Shown: positions 22,906 through 35,590, numbered from the stretch's first letter. The stretch is DNA of 64,000 nt from Nymphaea colorata (GCF_008831285.2 NC_045141.1:436001-500000), one strand, 5' to 3'. Translations and numbers: made by a program. The notes: a model not told the origin generated them from the letters alone.

Positions 22906-24598
22906 TGTAAGGCCTAACATTTTTTTTTCTTTTTTCTTAATAACTGAAAAAAACTTTAGTATGATTATAGGGTATAAATGATAGATTTAAATAACAGTTA
23001 AGTCTAGTTGAAACTGTCAACTATGTCATAAAAAGGTGCAGTTATGAAAAAATAAAGGGGCCAATTAATCTATGCATGGCTGGAGGTAGTAACTGAAGAT
23101 ATTAAATGGGAAATCAAAGAAGAATGAGGGCAGCTGAGAAGCCATTCTTAGAAAATTTGTAAGGAGGTGTTGCTGGCCATGTATTGGCCTCATTTAACCT
23201 CCATGTTGCAGCATTTTAGGTTCCTATTTGCTGCAGCCATAGAGGAAAGGTCACAACAACCAGAAATTGGGGTAGAGTGAGAGCTAATTCTTGTTTTTTT
23301 GTATTTGGGGTGAAGATCAAGAGCTAAGGGGGACTGCTTTACGTGCTTGTCATCCGCGCCTTGGAGGATCTAAGAAGCTACGGTCAAAACAAGGGGATGT
23401 ACAATTAGAGTGACGCTGGTAAGTGTTATATAGTTTCTTTTATAAGTAACTATATATATATGTAGTTGTGTATTTACATAGTGGAATGTGTGTTTCAGTA
23501 GCCGGACTGAGTACAAACATTCCTGCATGTTGAATTGACATGAATAACAAATATGGCAAGTTCCTTCATGAATGGGAATAGTGATAATAAGAAAACTATA
23601 GAAGTATAGTTGCATGTAATAGTATGAGCATGATAGACCAAAACTATTTCTTAGTTATTACGTTGCTGTCCTGTCCTTTTTAAAGATCCCATGATTATGT
23701 TAATGTATAATTCATGACAAAACATAGAAAATGAAAGAGAGAGATAGTCTTATATTTACATTACACTAGACCTATGCAAATCATAGTACTGTTGAAGCCA
23801 GGTCTGCATAATATGGGACTACTTGGTACTCTATGAATGTCACTAAATTTTGTACTTGTTAATACTAGACATGTAGGAGCTATTTGACCATGATAGATGT
23901 ATGCAGTTCTTATACTTTGATAGGTTTATACTTTATACAATAACACATGACAGAACCCAATCTGATTTGGGTGATGGGATTCAAAGATACTCATTTGCCC
24001 TTTGCTGTCATGCTGAGCAACAGTGAGCAGCTGCACATGATTAGAAAGGTTGGAAAAAAAAATCATTTGGTGAATCTGCAGATTTGATTAAAGAACAATA
24101 ATATTCCCATGTTATCTATGAATTAACCAGAAGAGATAAGTGGAATGAATCCAAAAGAGATAGAATTACCGTTTTGAATAAGCTTAGCTTATTAATGTTA
24201 TCAAAGGAATTATTGTTTTGCCTAATATAGAAATTCATTCAATGAGCAAAACTAACAAGAAACAAGGGTGAATCAGAATCAGAATTTCACAAGACAGGAA
24301 ATGACAATACACCAAATAGAAACTAGTAGAAGTCGGCAATCAAACTTTTAATATTTGGTTAAGACTCCTGGTTGAAATCACCAAGCTCCAAAATAGTCAC
24401 GCTATTATTATAGGGTGTAATAGGACTGCCGGATGGGCCTAGGAATGAGACCAATGATAAACATAGGTTAACCCTCATGTGCTGAAATGCAAATAGTCAT
24501 GTACTTCAGTATGAACAGATTGTTAAGGGACAACAGTTGGATGGATAAGCATAAAGCCATAGTGTGGTTCAGCCATAAATATATATATAGATAAATAG

Positions 24599-24637
<39 letters not shown>

Positions 24638-25583
24638 TATATATGAACATGCATGTAACTAAATTGTGAGTACATAAAGGAATTCAGTCTAAGAGCTGAA
24701 CTATGAACAGTGGAAATTACATTGACATGTTTGTATACAGGTAAACGTGTATATGGGTACAAGTGCATTTGTATACATAAAGGTAATATCTATATGTATA
24801 TATATATATATTTGCAAAGGCATTCATAAGGGCGTGGTTACGATAAATATAAAGTACAGAATACCGATGACATTGACATGGGACTTTGTGATGATTTGTA
24901 ATTGCCCTTATGCAGATGTCCCTTGTATGCAAGTAGTAGATTAGACCGATTGGGCATTCGGAATTGTGCCCAAGTTGTGCTTTATTGTAAACTCGAAAAC
25001 ATGATTCATAATCCCATGAATAAATGTACTGAGGAAAGCATCAATTTTGCTTCAACAATGACATGCAGAGTGCAAGCAGGTCTAGTGGATGGTTTTATTC
25101 CAAGAGATAGTGGCATAACACGAGATCATGGTAGTTGCCCACTCCTCCATCTGCACTGGATGGCCGATGGGGTATTGGATGGCACTCCGACCATAAAGTC
25201 CTCATATGAATTTGTTTGACATAATTATAGACTTATTTTGTCAGACCATGTTCCATTCATGGCTGGATGTTATCATACTCAAAGGAAATCTGACCCTTCT
25301 TTCTATCTCTACAGGTAGTTCTTGAGAGATCATGGCAACAGGATTGACATCCTCAGTCTTTGTGATGGACTGGCATTGACAATCTAGACACTGCGTCAAG
25401 TATGGGCTTTGTGGATACTTTAGTTGTTTGAGTCTAAGTGTCCTGTGTAGAGTAAAAAATGTTGTCTCTTAGAACAGTGTTGGATGTTTTGGTCATTGCT
25501 CAAGTTTGCTTAGAGTAAAACTCCATGTTTGCATTTGTTATTATCTGTAAAAAAAATTGTTGTGAAAAATTTGGGTCGTGATA
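22906..25583 (+). repeat. Second LTR of the Tekay-like element, shared with a following internal region
   Basis: The LTR starts TGTAAGGC and ends GGGTCGTGATA, where the usual CA end has become TA. It matches the left LTR with the indels described there. It contains a TA microsatellite at 24601-24634. Immediately after it comes another PBS, so this LTR serves as 3' LTR to the element on its left and 5' LTR to the truncated internal region on its right. Confidence 0.87.
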
Positions 25584-25587
25584 GCTT

Positions 25588-25600
25588 TGGTATCAAAGCA
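25588..25600 (+). other. Primer-binding site, tRNA-iMet type, second internal region
   Basis: TGGTATCAAAGCA lies four bases after the LTR end at 25583 and is closer to the standard iMet primer site than the one at 18423. Confidence 0.87.
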
Positions 25601-25792
25601 CAGTGACTAGAGTTCATGTTCAATGACAATGTCTATCACAAGCAAAGGAAAAGTCATCCAAGCCTGTTATGGAAGGATGTTTTTGATTAATTGTGAACGC
25701 TGAATTTCATAGTTTTGTAGTAGTCCTAAATGGTTACTTTATTTACAAACACAATATTTATGTTATCTTTCCTCCTTATGCTATAGTTCAAA

Positions 25793-27138
25793 TGGCACGC
25801 ACTAGAGAAGGAAGTAGTAGAGGAAGAGGTAGAGTTCCTCGCAACACCAGGAGTCGAAATGTTGGAACTCATCCTACTAGATTTGGGACGCCAGTTGGAA
25901 GCATCCAACAAGAATAGGAGTTCATTATGAACACCTTGCATGTGATTATTGGTTTAATGCATGACCTAGTGTAGACTGCTCCTTCTGGTGGGAACAAAAC
26001 ACATACGAACAAGACAATGCATTATGATACAAGAGGTGTAAGTCATAAACAGTTTATGAATTTGCATCTGCCAAAGTTTCATAGGAAGGGCATAGCTGCT
26101 GATGCAGAGGAATGGATAAAAGAAACTAAGAAAATTTTTACTATTTTGGATGTGCCCGACAACAAAAAGGTTCAGTTTTGAACCTTTATGCTGAAAGGAG
26201 ATGCTGAAGAATAGTGGCAGACACAGCGTGAGGTAAAGTTTGCTAATCATGAAGCAAGTTGGGAGGAATTCAAAGAGGCATTCACACATGCTTTCATACT
26301 AGCCTTCATGCGGGAAAAGCACATGCAAGAATTTTTGGATCTTCAACAAAGAAGTATGAGCCTACACGAGTACGTGGTCAAATACAGGCACTTGGAGAAG
26401 TACTATCCACATGTGTATACTTCAGAAGCTGATAGAGCAAATAAATTTATTTGAGGACTCAAAGATAGGTTGTGGAGCAAGGTAATGGGTAGTCGCCCAA
26501 AAGATTTATACGATGCAATTCATATGGCCACATGTTTTGAAGAAGACTGGAACATGTCACATGGGACAGGCAAGAGGAATGAATATCTCCAGCCTAAGTC
26601 AAAGCTGAATAGTGAGAGGATACAACAAGGGGACAGGTTCAAGAGACAAAGATTATCATAATCCAAGAAGGATGAGGAATGCCGCAAGTGTCATCGCTAG
26701 CATTCAGACAAACCATGTTACAGGGATATTGGAACATGTCTCTACTACAGGACGAAGGGCCATTTTATTCGAGAATGCCCAAAGAAGAATGAGGCCGAAC
26801 AGAAGCGTGGTGCAGCCAACCAGCCAGCAGAGAAGAAAGTACCTAGGAGAGTTTATGCGACCATAGTAGAGGATCTGAAATCCACTGACCTCATTGAAGG
26901 TACACTCCGAGTACATTCTCATTGGGCACATATTCTCTTTGATTCAGACGCATCACATTCATTTATTTCTAAGAGATTTGTTGAACTCTTAAAAATAGAA
27001 GAAAAGAACATGTTGTATGAATTGTTAGTTACTACACCCATGGGAAGCAAAGATACATGCAAAACATATTTGAAAAATGTCAAAATAGAAATACATGGAC
27101 ATTTATTACCAGCACAACTAGTGGTAATAAATATGATG
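25793..27138 (+). pseudogene. Truncated Tekay-like gag-protease
   Basis: This is a second copy of the gag and protease part of the same family, with the frame largely kept and only about five stops. Order: an Arg-rich N terminus (MARTREGSSRGRGRVPR), the gag domain (AEEWIKETKKIF, FMREKHMQEFLDLQQRSM, LHEYVVKYRHLEKYY; 26090-26410), a CCHC knuckle (CLYYRTKGHFIREC, about 26740-26780) and protease. The protease motif is DSDASHSFISKRF (about 26943), where the family normally has DSGAS. Homology to 18419-19860 stops at about 27138, inside protease, and the sequence changes abruptly to unrelated DNA. RT, RNase H, integrase and a third LTR are absent. Confidence 0.87.
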
Positions 27139-28448
27139 TTTTGGTTTCTGATTACAATCGGTCTTAGATGTTTTTTATTACCTCTTTTTGGTACTTGCTT
27201 TTTGTTTTTTGTAGTACTTGTTTTGTGTTTACTATTTCTGTTTTATTTTTTCAAGCTTTTTCTTTTTGTTCGAATTGATGTGCTGTGAACTTGTTCTGGG
27301 TTGAGTTTTTTTGTGGTACTTGTTTTGAGTTTACTATTTCTGTCTCTTTTCTTTTTGAGGCCATATTGTGGTGAATTTCATGGACTACACTTGATGCTTT
27401 TGTTTCCACTTCTACTTATTACTGCTTAGATACTTTCCACTTATTGAGGGAGATGCTCAAACATCACATGCAGATATAGGGAACCATCAGATTTCATTAG
27501 AAAGTCCAAATGAACCTTGACATATTACAACAATGGATCTACAAGATATACCATGCGTGCTTTCCAATGGCAAGTTCTGAAGTCAATATGCTTTTTACTT
27601 AGAGATCTTGTTACCATCAATATCGTGAGTATCTTCTATTTTATTATCATGTTACAATTTTGATTCTGCCACTGTGCTTTTGTAAGGAGTTAAACTAGTT
27701 GAGTTAAACAAGTTAAACTTTGTGAGATAACTAAGTTGAATGAGTTAATAAACGAGTTAACTGAGTTAAACTACATGAGGTAATCGAGTTAAATGAGTTA
27801 AGCGAGTCGAGATCAAGCTCATTGTTGTGTAACAAAGTTGAGTTTGAGTTTGTGATATGGAGCTCAAATTGAGTTCGAGTCAAGCTCGAGCTCAAGTTTG
27901 TGGAGTCGAGTTGAGCTCGAGCTGGCCCAGCTCGAGCTCAACTCTACTTGTTTGCAGCCTTAGCCTTATTGGGGGCTCTATTGACCGGCGCAACGATCGA
28001 CTCCACTGACCACTCTATCGCGCCTATGATCATTTCTCATGTGTGCACTAATGTTGAGGCTATTCAGTTAATTTAAACCAATCCAGTCCATTTTCTTAGA
28101 ATTGAAGGGGCCAATTTTCCTTCTACTTCATTCCCCTTTCTTCCAAACATGCAATTTTTTGAAACTTTCTTTTCCCTTGACTTTTTCCCTCCATCCAAAC
28201 AATTGTATCCATATATTTTCTTTCTATTCCACTCATCTCCCTCTACCCAAACAAGAAGTTAGTTTCCTTCCTTAATTGTTCATCCATTTCCATCACTGTT
28301 GGTTACCCAAAAAGTCTCTGATGATGCATCTATTTCTCTCTCGATCTATCTCTTCCTACTTCTCTCTCTATTTTGACCTCACTCTTTCTCAATCTCGACC
28401 TCTCTCTCTATCAATTTTTCCTATCTCACTTGATTTTTGCATCACTTA
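27139..28448. other. Non-coding spacer with GAGTTAA/GAGCTCGAG repeats
   Basis: This is unique sequence after the break in the Tekay-like copy. A T-rich part (27139-27350) repeats a GTACTTGTTTTG(T/A)GTTTAC motif twice. At about 27690-27820 the word GAGTTAA recurs with small changes. At 27840-27960 GAGCTCGAG-type palindromic words dominate and end in TTTGCAGCCT, a composition seen at the ends of many plant MITEs. I found no defined TIR or TSD. From 28140 to 28440 the strand is CT-rich like a plant leader, leading into the duplicated segment. No convincing gene. Confidence 0.55.
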
Positions 28449-28620
28449 TAGGGTTATTACATCAAGGGAACCAAATCTGCCTCCATACTTGCTTTGGAGT
28501 GGACATAACCATTTGTCATTGTTGATTAAGGAGTGATTGAAGATGTATATGTAGAAAAAAAATGCTTTAACGTTGCTCATCTATGTTGACGGCTTTGGAT
28601 TTACTCCTCAACCTTTGACA

Positions 28621-28954
28621 ATGTGTTTGGCATTGAAGCTTCAAAAGTTCTCCATTAAGCATATCTCTATCTTCAATGCAATTTGGGTATATCGATAAAC
28701 CTAATAGTGTCATTGACTATGGGAAAAATGTACCAACTGCAAATTTTTATGTGCTTCGTGGGTCTTTTTGATCAATTACTACATTGGATGTGTTTGGCAT
28801 TGAAGCTTCAAAAGTTCTCCATTAAGCATATCTCTATCTTCAATGCAATTTGGGTATATCGATAAACCTAATAGTGTCATTGACTATGGGAAAAATGTAC
28901 CAACTGCAAATTTTTATGTGCTTCGTGGGTCTTTTTGATCAATTACTACATTGG
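28621..28954. repeat. Perfect tandem duplication, 2 x 167 bp
   Basis: Unit 1 is 28621-28787 and unit 2 is 28788-28954, starting ATGTGTTTGGCATTG and ending TACATTGG. I see no difference between them by eye. Copy 1 of the segment has a single unit (about 1780-1950), so this is a local, recent duplication after the segmental duplication. Confidence 0.95.
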
Positions 28955-30376
28955 CAGATAAACTTATCTCCAGAGGATGTGTAACTTGTTGTTTTGATTT
29001 CCCTACAAGTAGGCATGAGCATCCTTGTGTTTTTTTCTTGTTGCTGATACTAGGGTTCGTCAAGCAGGTTGTATGCTACAGGTGAAATTCAAGGAAGGTG
29101 GGTTGCAGAGTGCATAAGAAGAGGGTAAGAAAAGGGCATGGAAGTATTTGCTCGAAATTTGTACTATTAACTTATTGTTATATGTACGCTTGTGTATATG
29201 TAGTATGACCACTTCTACTTCTAGATTCATTATCAGAGCTGTTAATGATTTTTGGATGAACAGGAGGAGTATTTCATCCTACCGCCCATATGAGAGCCGA
29301 AGCTCCCACCCAACCCCTCGTCCACTCATGGTATATGGCCTGCTTTCAGCACCTCAGAGGTGCCACCCTCGCCACACTTTAACTTGCGTGTTAGGTGGCC
29401 CATCCGTTGCACTATAGAGAGTTTATGTCTTGGGGATTCAAAATAGAAATTGGTTGCATTCCTGCCCTTGCATTGCTCATTGCACCAACCCCCTGGGGGA
29501 CTCAAAGGTACGGGTGCTTGGGTTTGCAAATGTAAAGAGGTACATTTTTCTCCTCCCATCACATAACTTACTATCATCAGTCTTGAGAAAGTCTGGTATT
29601 TATGTATAAAATAAAAATCAATTGCTTATGGCAAATTTTGTGCAGAAAGTTTGCTTGCTATATCTGGTCTAATGGTGCCTATAAAATCAACTGTTGTTCC
29701 TCATTTTTATTTCATAATGCATTGGATGAAACCTTATGACAGTCCTATTAATGGAAAGAGCTCTTTTCTACATCAAAGCTATTATTATCTGAAATTTGTT
29801 AGATTGAATAATTTATTAGTGCTTCATAATAATAGTTATCACTAAAAATTGTTATTTTCATATATCTTGCATTTGATATTTTCTACAAATCTAGCATTAT
29901 GTTCTTTTTTAAAATTTACCTATGCTCCTTTTATTGATCAATTCATAAAAGTTTATACACGCAGATGGTGAAACATACATCACATTAAATTATGTGCTCA
30001 AAAGAATAATAGATTTAATGAACAGTGTTCATATTTCTTTGTTTAGGTAAAAGAAAAAAGCAAGAGAGATTTTCGTTCTAAGCAACGTCTATGATTTCCT
30101 TAGCCCCTCTTCTCACAGGACTCCTTCTATGTTTCTTTTCTTTTCTTTAGCTTCCTTCTACATTTTGCTCTTTCGGTTTGTGAAATTTTATGATGACAAA
30201 CATTTTGTTGGTTATTTTTTGTTTTATGTTTGCTACTTTTCAAGTGTAAAAAAAAATCAGGTGTTTAATTTCTCCAAGTTTATTATCTCTTTGCAACATT
30301 TTATGCTCAAAAAATGAGTTTTTTGTTATTCTTTCTTTTGCCCACTTATGTCTGTGCATAGGAGAAGGGTGTAGAC

Positions 30377-30610
30377 TGTTGAGGAAACGTGCTGCTTTGG
30401 TATTTAAAGTTTTATGTATGTTGGGATTTAATATTAGGTAGCTTTCTGAATTTTAAAATTTTGTTGGACTCTTTATGTAAAGGGTTAAACATGACCCTAA
30501 TCATTATTTAGTCTAATGAAAGAGGAGCAGCCGTAAGTGGACTGCGACCTATTCTCTCCTCCTTCCTCACGTTCTTCTCTTCTCCCTCTTCTCTACTTCT
30601 CTACGCAACG
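30377..30610 (+). repeat. 5' LTR of the copia element
   Basis: Starts TGTTGAGGAAAC and ends CTACGCAACG, where the usual terminal CA is CG, immediately before the PBS. A CT-rich tract (30549-30600) probably covers the transcribed part. Confidence 0.92.
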
Positions 30611-30623
30611 TGGTATCAGAGCA
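30611..30623 (+). other. Primer-binding site, tRNA-iMet
   Basis: TGGTATCAGAGCA, the standard initiator-methionine tRNA primer site, abuts the 5' LTR. Confidence 0.95.
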
Positions 30624-31347
30624 TCGGACCTAGGACCGTGCCATCTAGGGTTTCACGCAGCTTCCCTTCTTCTCTTTTTTCTCATCCCCTCATTCACGAC
30701 AATGTTGGACGTCTAAAGTTGCTGCTGCCTGCAAAAAGATACGGTGGGACTGTTTGGTGGAAAGGGGTTAATCATGTTTAACATGTAAAAAATGTGATTA
30801 ACACCCTTATGTTGTTGTCGAAGTCGTGAAGTTGCTGAAAAACAAAATCTGATGTCGGCGTTCAGATCTACATGTTGTGGTGGGTGTATCAGATCTGATT
30901 CTGTTGCTGAAAAAAATAAAATCTGATGTCGTTGTTCAGATCTACATGTTGCAGTGTATTAGATCTGATTCTATTGCTGCGGTGAAGAAGTTCATATCAG
31001 AGAAATTCTGATCTGCTTAGTTGTGTGCTACCGTTGAAGAAGTTCAGACCTGGTGGACTGATCTGCTTGGTCGTGTGATGCCTGGTGGATCATCAAAGTC
31101 AAAACATTGTTGAAGTTGAGCGACACAGACAGGTTGGTATTGAAGTCTGTTGTCAAAACTGTGTACGTTAGCTGCCAGCTATCCGCATCTGGAAATTTGT
31201 GTAGTATTGTTGTAGCAGTGGGTCTATCGTGGGGCTGCAGAAATAACTATTGCAGAGATATTTTTCCCTGTTGGTGACTGGCTTGATTTCTTATTTGTTA
31301 ATATTCAGTCTGCCGAGATTCATATTTTCCTATTTTGAGATTGTATC
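30624..31347 (+). other. Copia untranslated leader with a 74-bp repeat
   Basis: Non-coding leader between PBS and the gag start. A unit around 30832-30905 (ATCTGATGTCG, CAGATCTACATGTTG) is repeated with changes at 30906-30979, period about 74 bp. No gene seen. Confidence 0.75.
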
Positions 31348-34300
31348 ATGGCTGCCAATAGATCTATGCAACTTGATAGAACTGAATCTGGAAATCAGAA
31401 TATAGAGGCAGGTGTTGAATACAAAGCTTTCTCAAATCCATTCTCGTTTGGATCTATTATCAAACTTGATGGAGCCAACTATGATGTATGGGCTAGAACC
31501 TTCATGTTGTCAGTCGTTGGACATGGAAAGAAATATGCATTGGAAGAAGATGAACCAGTTGAAAAGACTGGTAAATACGCATGGTGGGAGTAAGAAAACA
31601 ACATTATTAGTGCTTGGCTTATGAATAGCACTCAGCCCCACATTGCAACAAGGCTTTGTTATTATAATACAGCCAAAGATATGTGGAATTCTCTTCGGCA
31701 GACATACTCTCAAGATAAAAACATCAGCAAAATTTTACAGGTTCAGCAAGAATTGTTACAAATGCAGCAAGGTGACATGGATTTGACAGAATATTTTACA
31801 AAGTTGAAGTTTACTTATGAAAAGATGAATTCGTTAAAACCGCTCTATAAGCATTGTCTCAAATCTCACCTGGAGCAAATGATTGTGGTTAAATTTCTTG
31901 CTGGACTATCTTCTGATTATCCTGCATCCAAGGCTCAAATACTTACAGGTTCAGATTTTCGTGATCTTGATGAGGCCTTCAATAAACTAAACAGATTGGC
32001 TGTTACTCTTCCTCTATCCTCAAACAACTCACAGCCTTCTGTCCTTGCTTCATTTGGAGGAGGAAGAAGTGGACTATACTCTTCTCGTGGTAGAGGAAGA
32101 GGCCGAGGTCCTGGAGGACGTGGAAGATTTCAGTGCACATATTGTGGTCGACTTGGTCACTTAGAGGATAGGTGTTGGAACAAAGTGGGTAAACCTAACT
32201 CATCCACTTCTTCGACGGTGACATCTTCATCTAGTTCTACTCCAAACCCACAGTCTATCAGTATAGCTTATAAGCCGAATCCCACTGCTACTTCAGTAGA
32301 TGCTACATCTCTTAACTTAAGTCCAACTGAAATTGATTTAATTATGGAGCATAGATCAAATGCTACTCCTTCTACCTCATCGGCATCAACAGCTGTCACA
32401 AGTTCAGCGTACTCTGCAGGTAAAACTACTTCTAAAGGTTGTTGGATAATTGATTCTGGAGCCTCTAAATACTTTTGTGGAGATACTAGTATTTCAAACC
32501 TGCAGAAATTTGATTCACCCAACATGTTCGATTGGTGGATGGAAGACTATCACCAGTAAAAGGACATGGAGATGTTTATCTTTCTCCATCGTTGCATGTT
32601 CATGATGTGCTATATACTCCTGAATTCTAGAAGAATTTGTTATCTGTAAGCAAACTAACTAAAGAGATGAATTGCAGAGTTATTTTGGACTCGGGTACTT
32701 GTGTATTTCAAGATCTATCGACTGGGAGGAAGATTGGTGGAGGCCATGAGATAGATGGAATATACATCTTGGATACATTCAATAAAGAGGCGTCATTCTT
32801 AGTTGATTCTTCTTCAAGTGACTTCTAGTGACATCTCAGATTGGGTCATCCATCATTTCCTAAACTTCGGCTGCTATGTCCTCAGATTTCTTCCACGACG
32901 TCTATTGAGTGTGAAGCTTGTCAACTGGGCAAGCATAGTCGTACTTCCTTTCCATCGAGTCAAAGTCAGTCTAGTCAAAGTCTATTTGATTTAGTTCATG
33001 TTGATGTTTGGGGGCCTAGTCGGGTTCCAAGTCAGTTGTCGTCTCATTATTATCTTTCCATTGTTGATGATTTTTCTCGTGTCACTTGGGTGTTTTTGAT
33101 GAAAGACAGAACTGAAGTTCCTTGTATCTTGAAATCTTTCATATTGAAAATAAAGACTCAATTTAATTCTTGTGTCAAGGTTGTTCGCACAGACAATGCT
33201 CTTGAGTTCAAATATTCTCATTTACTTGAATTCTATAAATCCCATGGTATTGTGCCACATTTTACCTACCCTCGCACATCTCAACAAAATGGTATAGTTG
33301 AAAGAAAACATCGCCATTTGTTGGATGTAGCCCGCACAATCATGATTCATTCTCATATGCCTTCCAAATTTTGGAGAGATGCAATTTTGACCGCATGTTA
33401 CCTAATAAATAGAATGTCATCATCTTCCATAGACAACAAAATTCCAATACAAATTCTCTATCCAAATAGAGTTTATTTTCTTTACCCCCACGTATATTTG
33501 GGTGCACATGCTTTGTACATAAACTTGGTCCCAATCGAGATAAACTAGCTGCTCAAGCAAGTAAATGTCTGTTTGTTGGATACTCTAAAAATCAAAAGGG
33601 GTATTGATGTCTAGATCATATATCTAATCGAGAGTTTGTCAGTGCCGATGTAACCTTTCTCGAGTCGTCTCCATTCTTTCTTACAAGTCCTTCATATCTG
33701 AAGTCTGAGATGCCATCTTCTGTTCCTCTTCCAATTCCACTTGAGTCCGTTTCCTTATCATTATCACCCACCTATTCCATTCCACGGTTTAAATATCTTC
33801 TTGTCACATATTCAAGAAGGAATCCATCATCTAATGACCATGCACCATCTTGCTCTCGGGAGGTAAGTAGTTTTGAATTACATGACATGTTGAGTGTTCT
33901 CTTGATGCTCCTGTTTCTGATGAACTACCTATTGCACTGCGTAAAGGGATTAGACAATGCACAATTCATCCTCTTTCTAAGTTTGTTAGTACAGCTCATG
34001 TGGGAGATCATATGTGCAAATTTATTGATGCCTTGTCAGCTACATCTATTCCTATTTCACATGAACAAGCTATGATGGACTCTAAGTGGTACCAGGCTAT
34101 GAAGGAGGAGATGAATTCTCTAATATCTCGTCACACTTGGGATCTCATTGAACATCTTTCTGGGGCAGATATTGTTGGCTCGAAATGAGTTTTCACTATC
34201 AAGTACAACTCAGATGGTACAGTTGAGCGCTACAAGGCACGGTTGGTAGCAAAAGGATACACATAGACATATGTTGTTGATTTCTTTGAATCTTTCTCTC

Positions 34301-35583
34301 TTGTGGCACGTTTGGGCACTATACGCCTCATTATATCTGTTGCAGTTCATTATGGTTGGAACATGTACCAACTCGATATTAAAAATGCTTTTCTGTATGG
34401 GGACTTAACTGAAGTGGTTTATATGCAGCAACCACCCAGCTTTGAGAAACAGGGGGAGTGTACCAAGGTTTGTTTGTTAAAGAAGGCTATGTATGGTTTG
34501 AAACAGAGTCCTAGAGCATAGTTTCAGAAGTTGTGTGACGTTGTGTCTAAGTTTGAGTTTCAAAGATCGCCTTTAGATCATTCATTGTTCATAAAAAGGA
34601 CTTCAAGAGGTATAGTTGTTATGGTGATATATGTGGATGATATTATTTTAACTGGTGACAATGAACAAGAAATACAAGACACAAAGAAGTATTTACAACA
34701 GCATTTTGTTACTAAAGATCTTGGCTCTCTACGCTACTTCTTGGGGATAGAAGTGGCAAGAAGTAAAGAAGGTCTAGTCCTTTCTCAAAGAAAATATGTT
34801 CTTGATTTGCTAAAAGAAACAGGTACGACTGGAACTAAACCAACATCTATTCCTATGAACTCTCGCACTCATTTATATGATGACAAATCTGAACCTGTTG
34901 ATAACAAATCATATCAGTCTCTCATTGGAAAGCTACTATATGTAACAATTACTAGAGCTGATATATCCATTTTTGTGGGCAAACTAAGTCAATTTATGGA
35001 TAAGCCAAGAAAAGTTCATTGGGATGCAGCTATGTTATTATTGAAATTTCTAAAAGGCTCCCCTGGAAATGGTTTATTATTTAGAATAAGCACCTCACTT
35101 CAGATAGAAACTTATTCTGATGCAGATTATGCAGGCTCAATTGGTGACAGAAAGTCCACTACGGGATTCTGTATCTTTGTTGGTGGCAACTTAATCTCTT
35201 GGAGAAGTAAAAAACAAGTTGTTGTTGCTCGATCGAGTGCGGAGTCAGAATATCGAGTCATGGCTCAAACAACCACTGAAATCACATGGGTGAGAGGCAT
35301 GCTAGAAGGCCTTGGAATTCAGATAGAACTGCCTATAAAAATGCAATGTGATAATAAAGCGACTACTTATATAGCAAATAATCTGGTCTTTCACGAACGG
35401 ACCAAGCATATTGAAGTTGATTGTCATTACATTAGAGACGTGGTCCACGCAGGGATTATTTCTACTGAGTATGTTGCTTCTGAAGACCAACCTGCCGATA
35501 TATTTACCAAAGCTCTTCTGATATCCAATTTCATGAAGTGTTGTAGCAAGCTGAGCATGATAGACATCTATGCTCCAGCTTGA
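31348..35583 (+). pseudogene. Copia gag-pol polyprotein, several stops and frameshifts
   Basis: The ATG at 31348 begins MAANRSMQLDRTE. A TAA at 31591 stops this frame and gag continues (UBN2-type region, 31621-31990). Next come an RGRGRGPGGRGR stretch and the CCHC knuckle (CTYCGRLGHLEDRC, about 32133-32175), and protease (IIDSGASKYF, about 32448). A frameshift near 32530 follows. The GAG-pre-integrase part is 32637-32990 and integrase 32990-33450 (VDVWGPSR, RTDNALEF, QQNGIVERKHR). RT is at 34060-34720 (QLDIKNAFLYGDL and the YVDDIIL active site) with a TAG inside it at about 34519. RNase H is at 35100-35510 (TYSDADYAG, STTGFCIF, ARSSAESEYR, CDNKAT). The last 350 codons (34531-35583) are open. 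Order and motifs are diagnostic for Ty1/copia. Confidence 0.95.
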
Positions 35584-35590
35584 GGGGGAG
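35579..35590 (+). other. Copia polypurine tract
   Basis: CTTGAGGGGGAG directly before the 3' LTR is the classic plant copia polypurine tract and overlaps the end of the pol frame (TGA at 35581). Confidence 0.92.

Larger units (their letters stand above)
5568..25583 (+). mobile_element. Tekay-like Ty3/gypsy chromovirus with nested insertions
   Basis: Left LTR starts TGTAAGGC at 5568 and ends TGACA at 18418, followed by a tRNA-iMet PBS. The internal region is 18419-22905, a polypurine tract precedes the right LTR at 22906, and the right LTR ends near 25583. Removing the two insertions and their TSD copies from the left LTR leaves about 2.74 kb, close to the 2.68 kb of the right LTR. The five bases before 5568 are CATTT. 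No matching right TSD is seen because the right LTR runs straight into another PBS and a second internal region. Pol order protease-RT-RNaseH-integrase, and a WEPEEDMR-type chromodomain-like C terminus, indicate a chromovirus, most like Tekay/Del. Confidence 0.88.

Noticed and set aside
27010-27288. 92-codon frame with a hydrophobic C terminus as a membrane protein
   Set aside because: It is a chimera of the truncated Tekay protease (to 27138) and T-rich unrelated DNA, which always translates as Phe/Leu.
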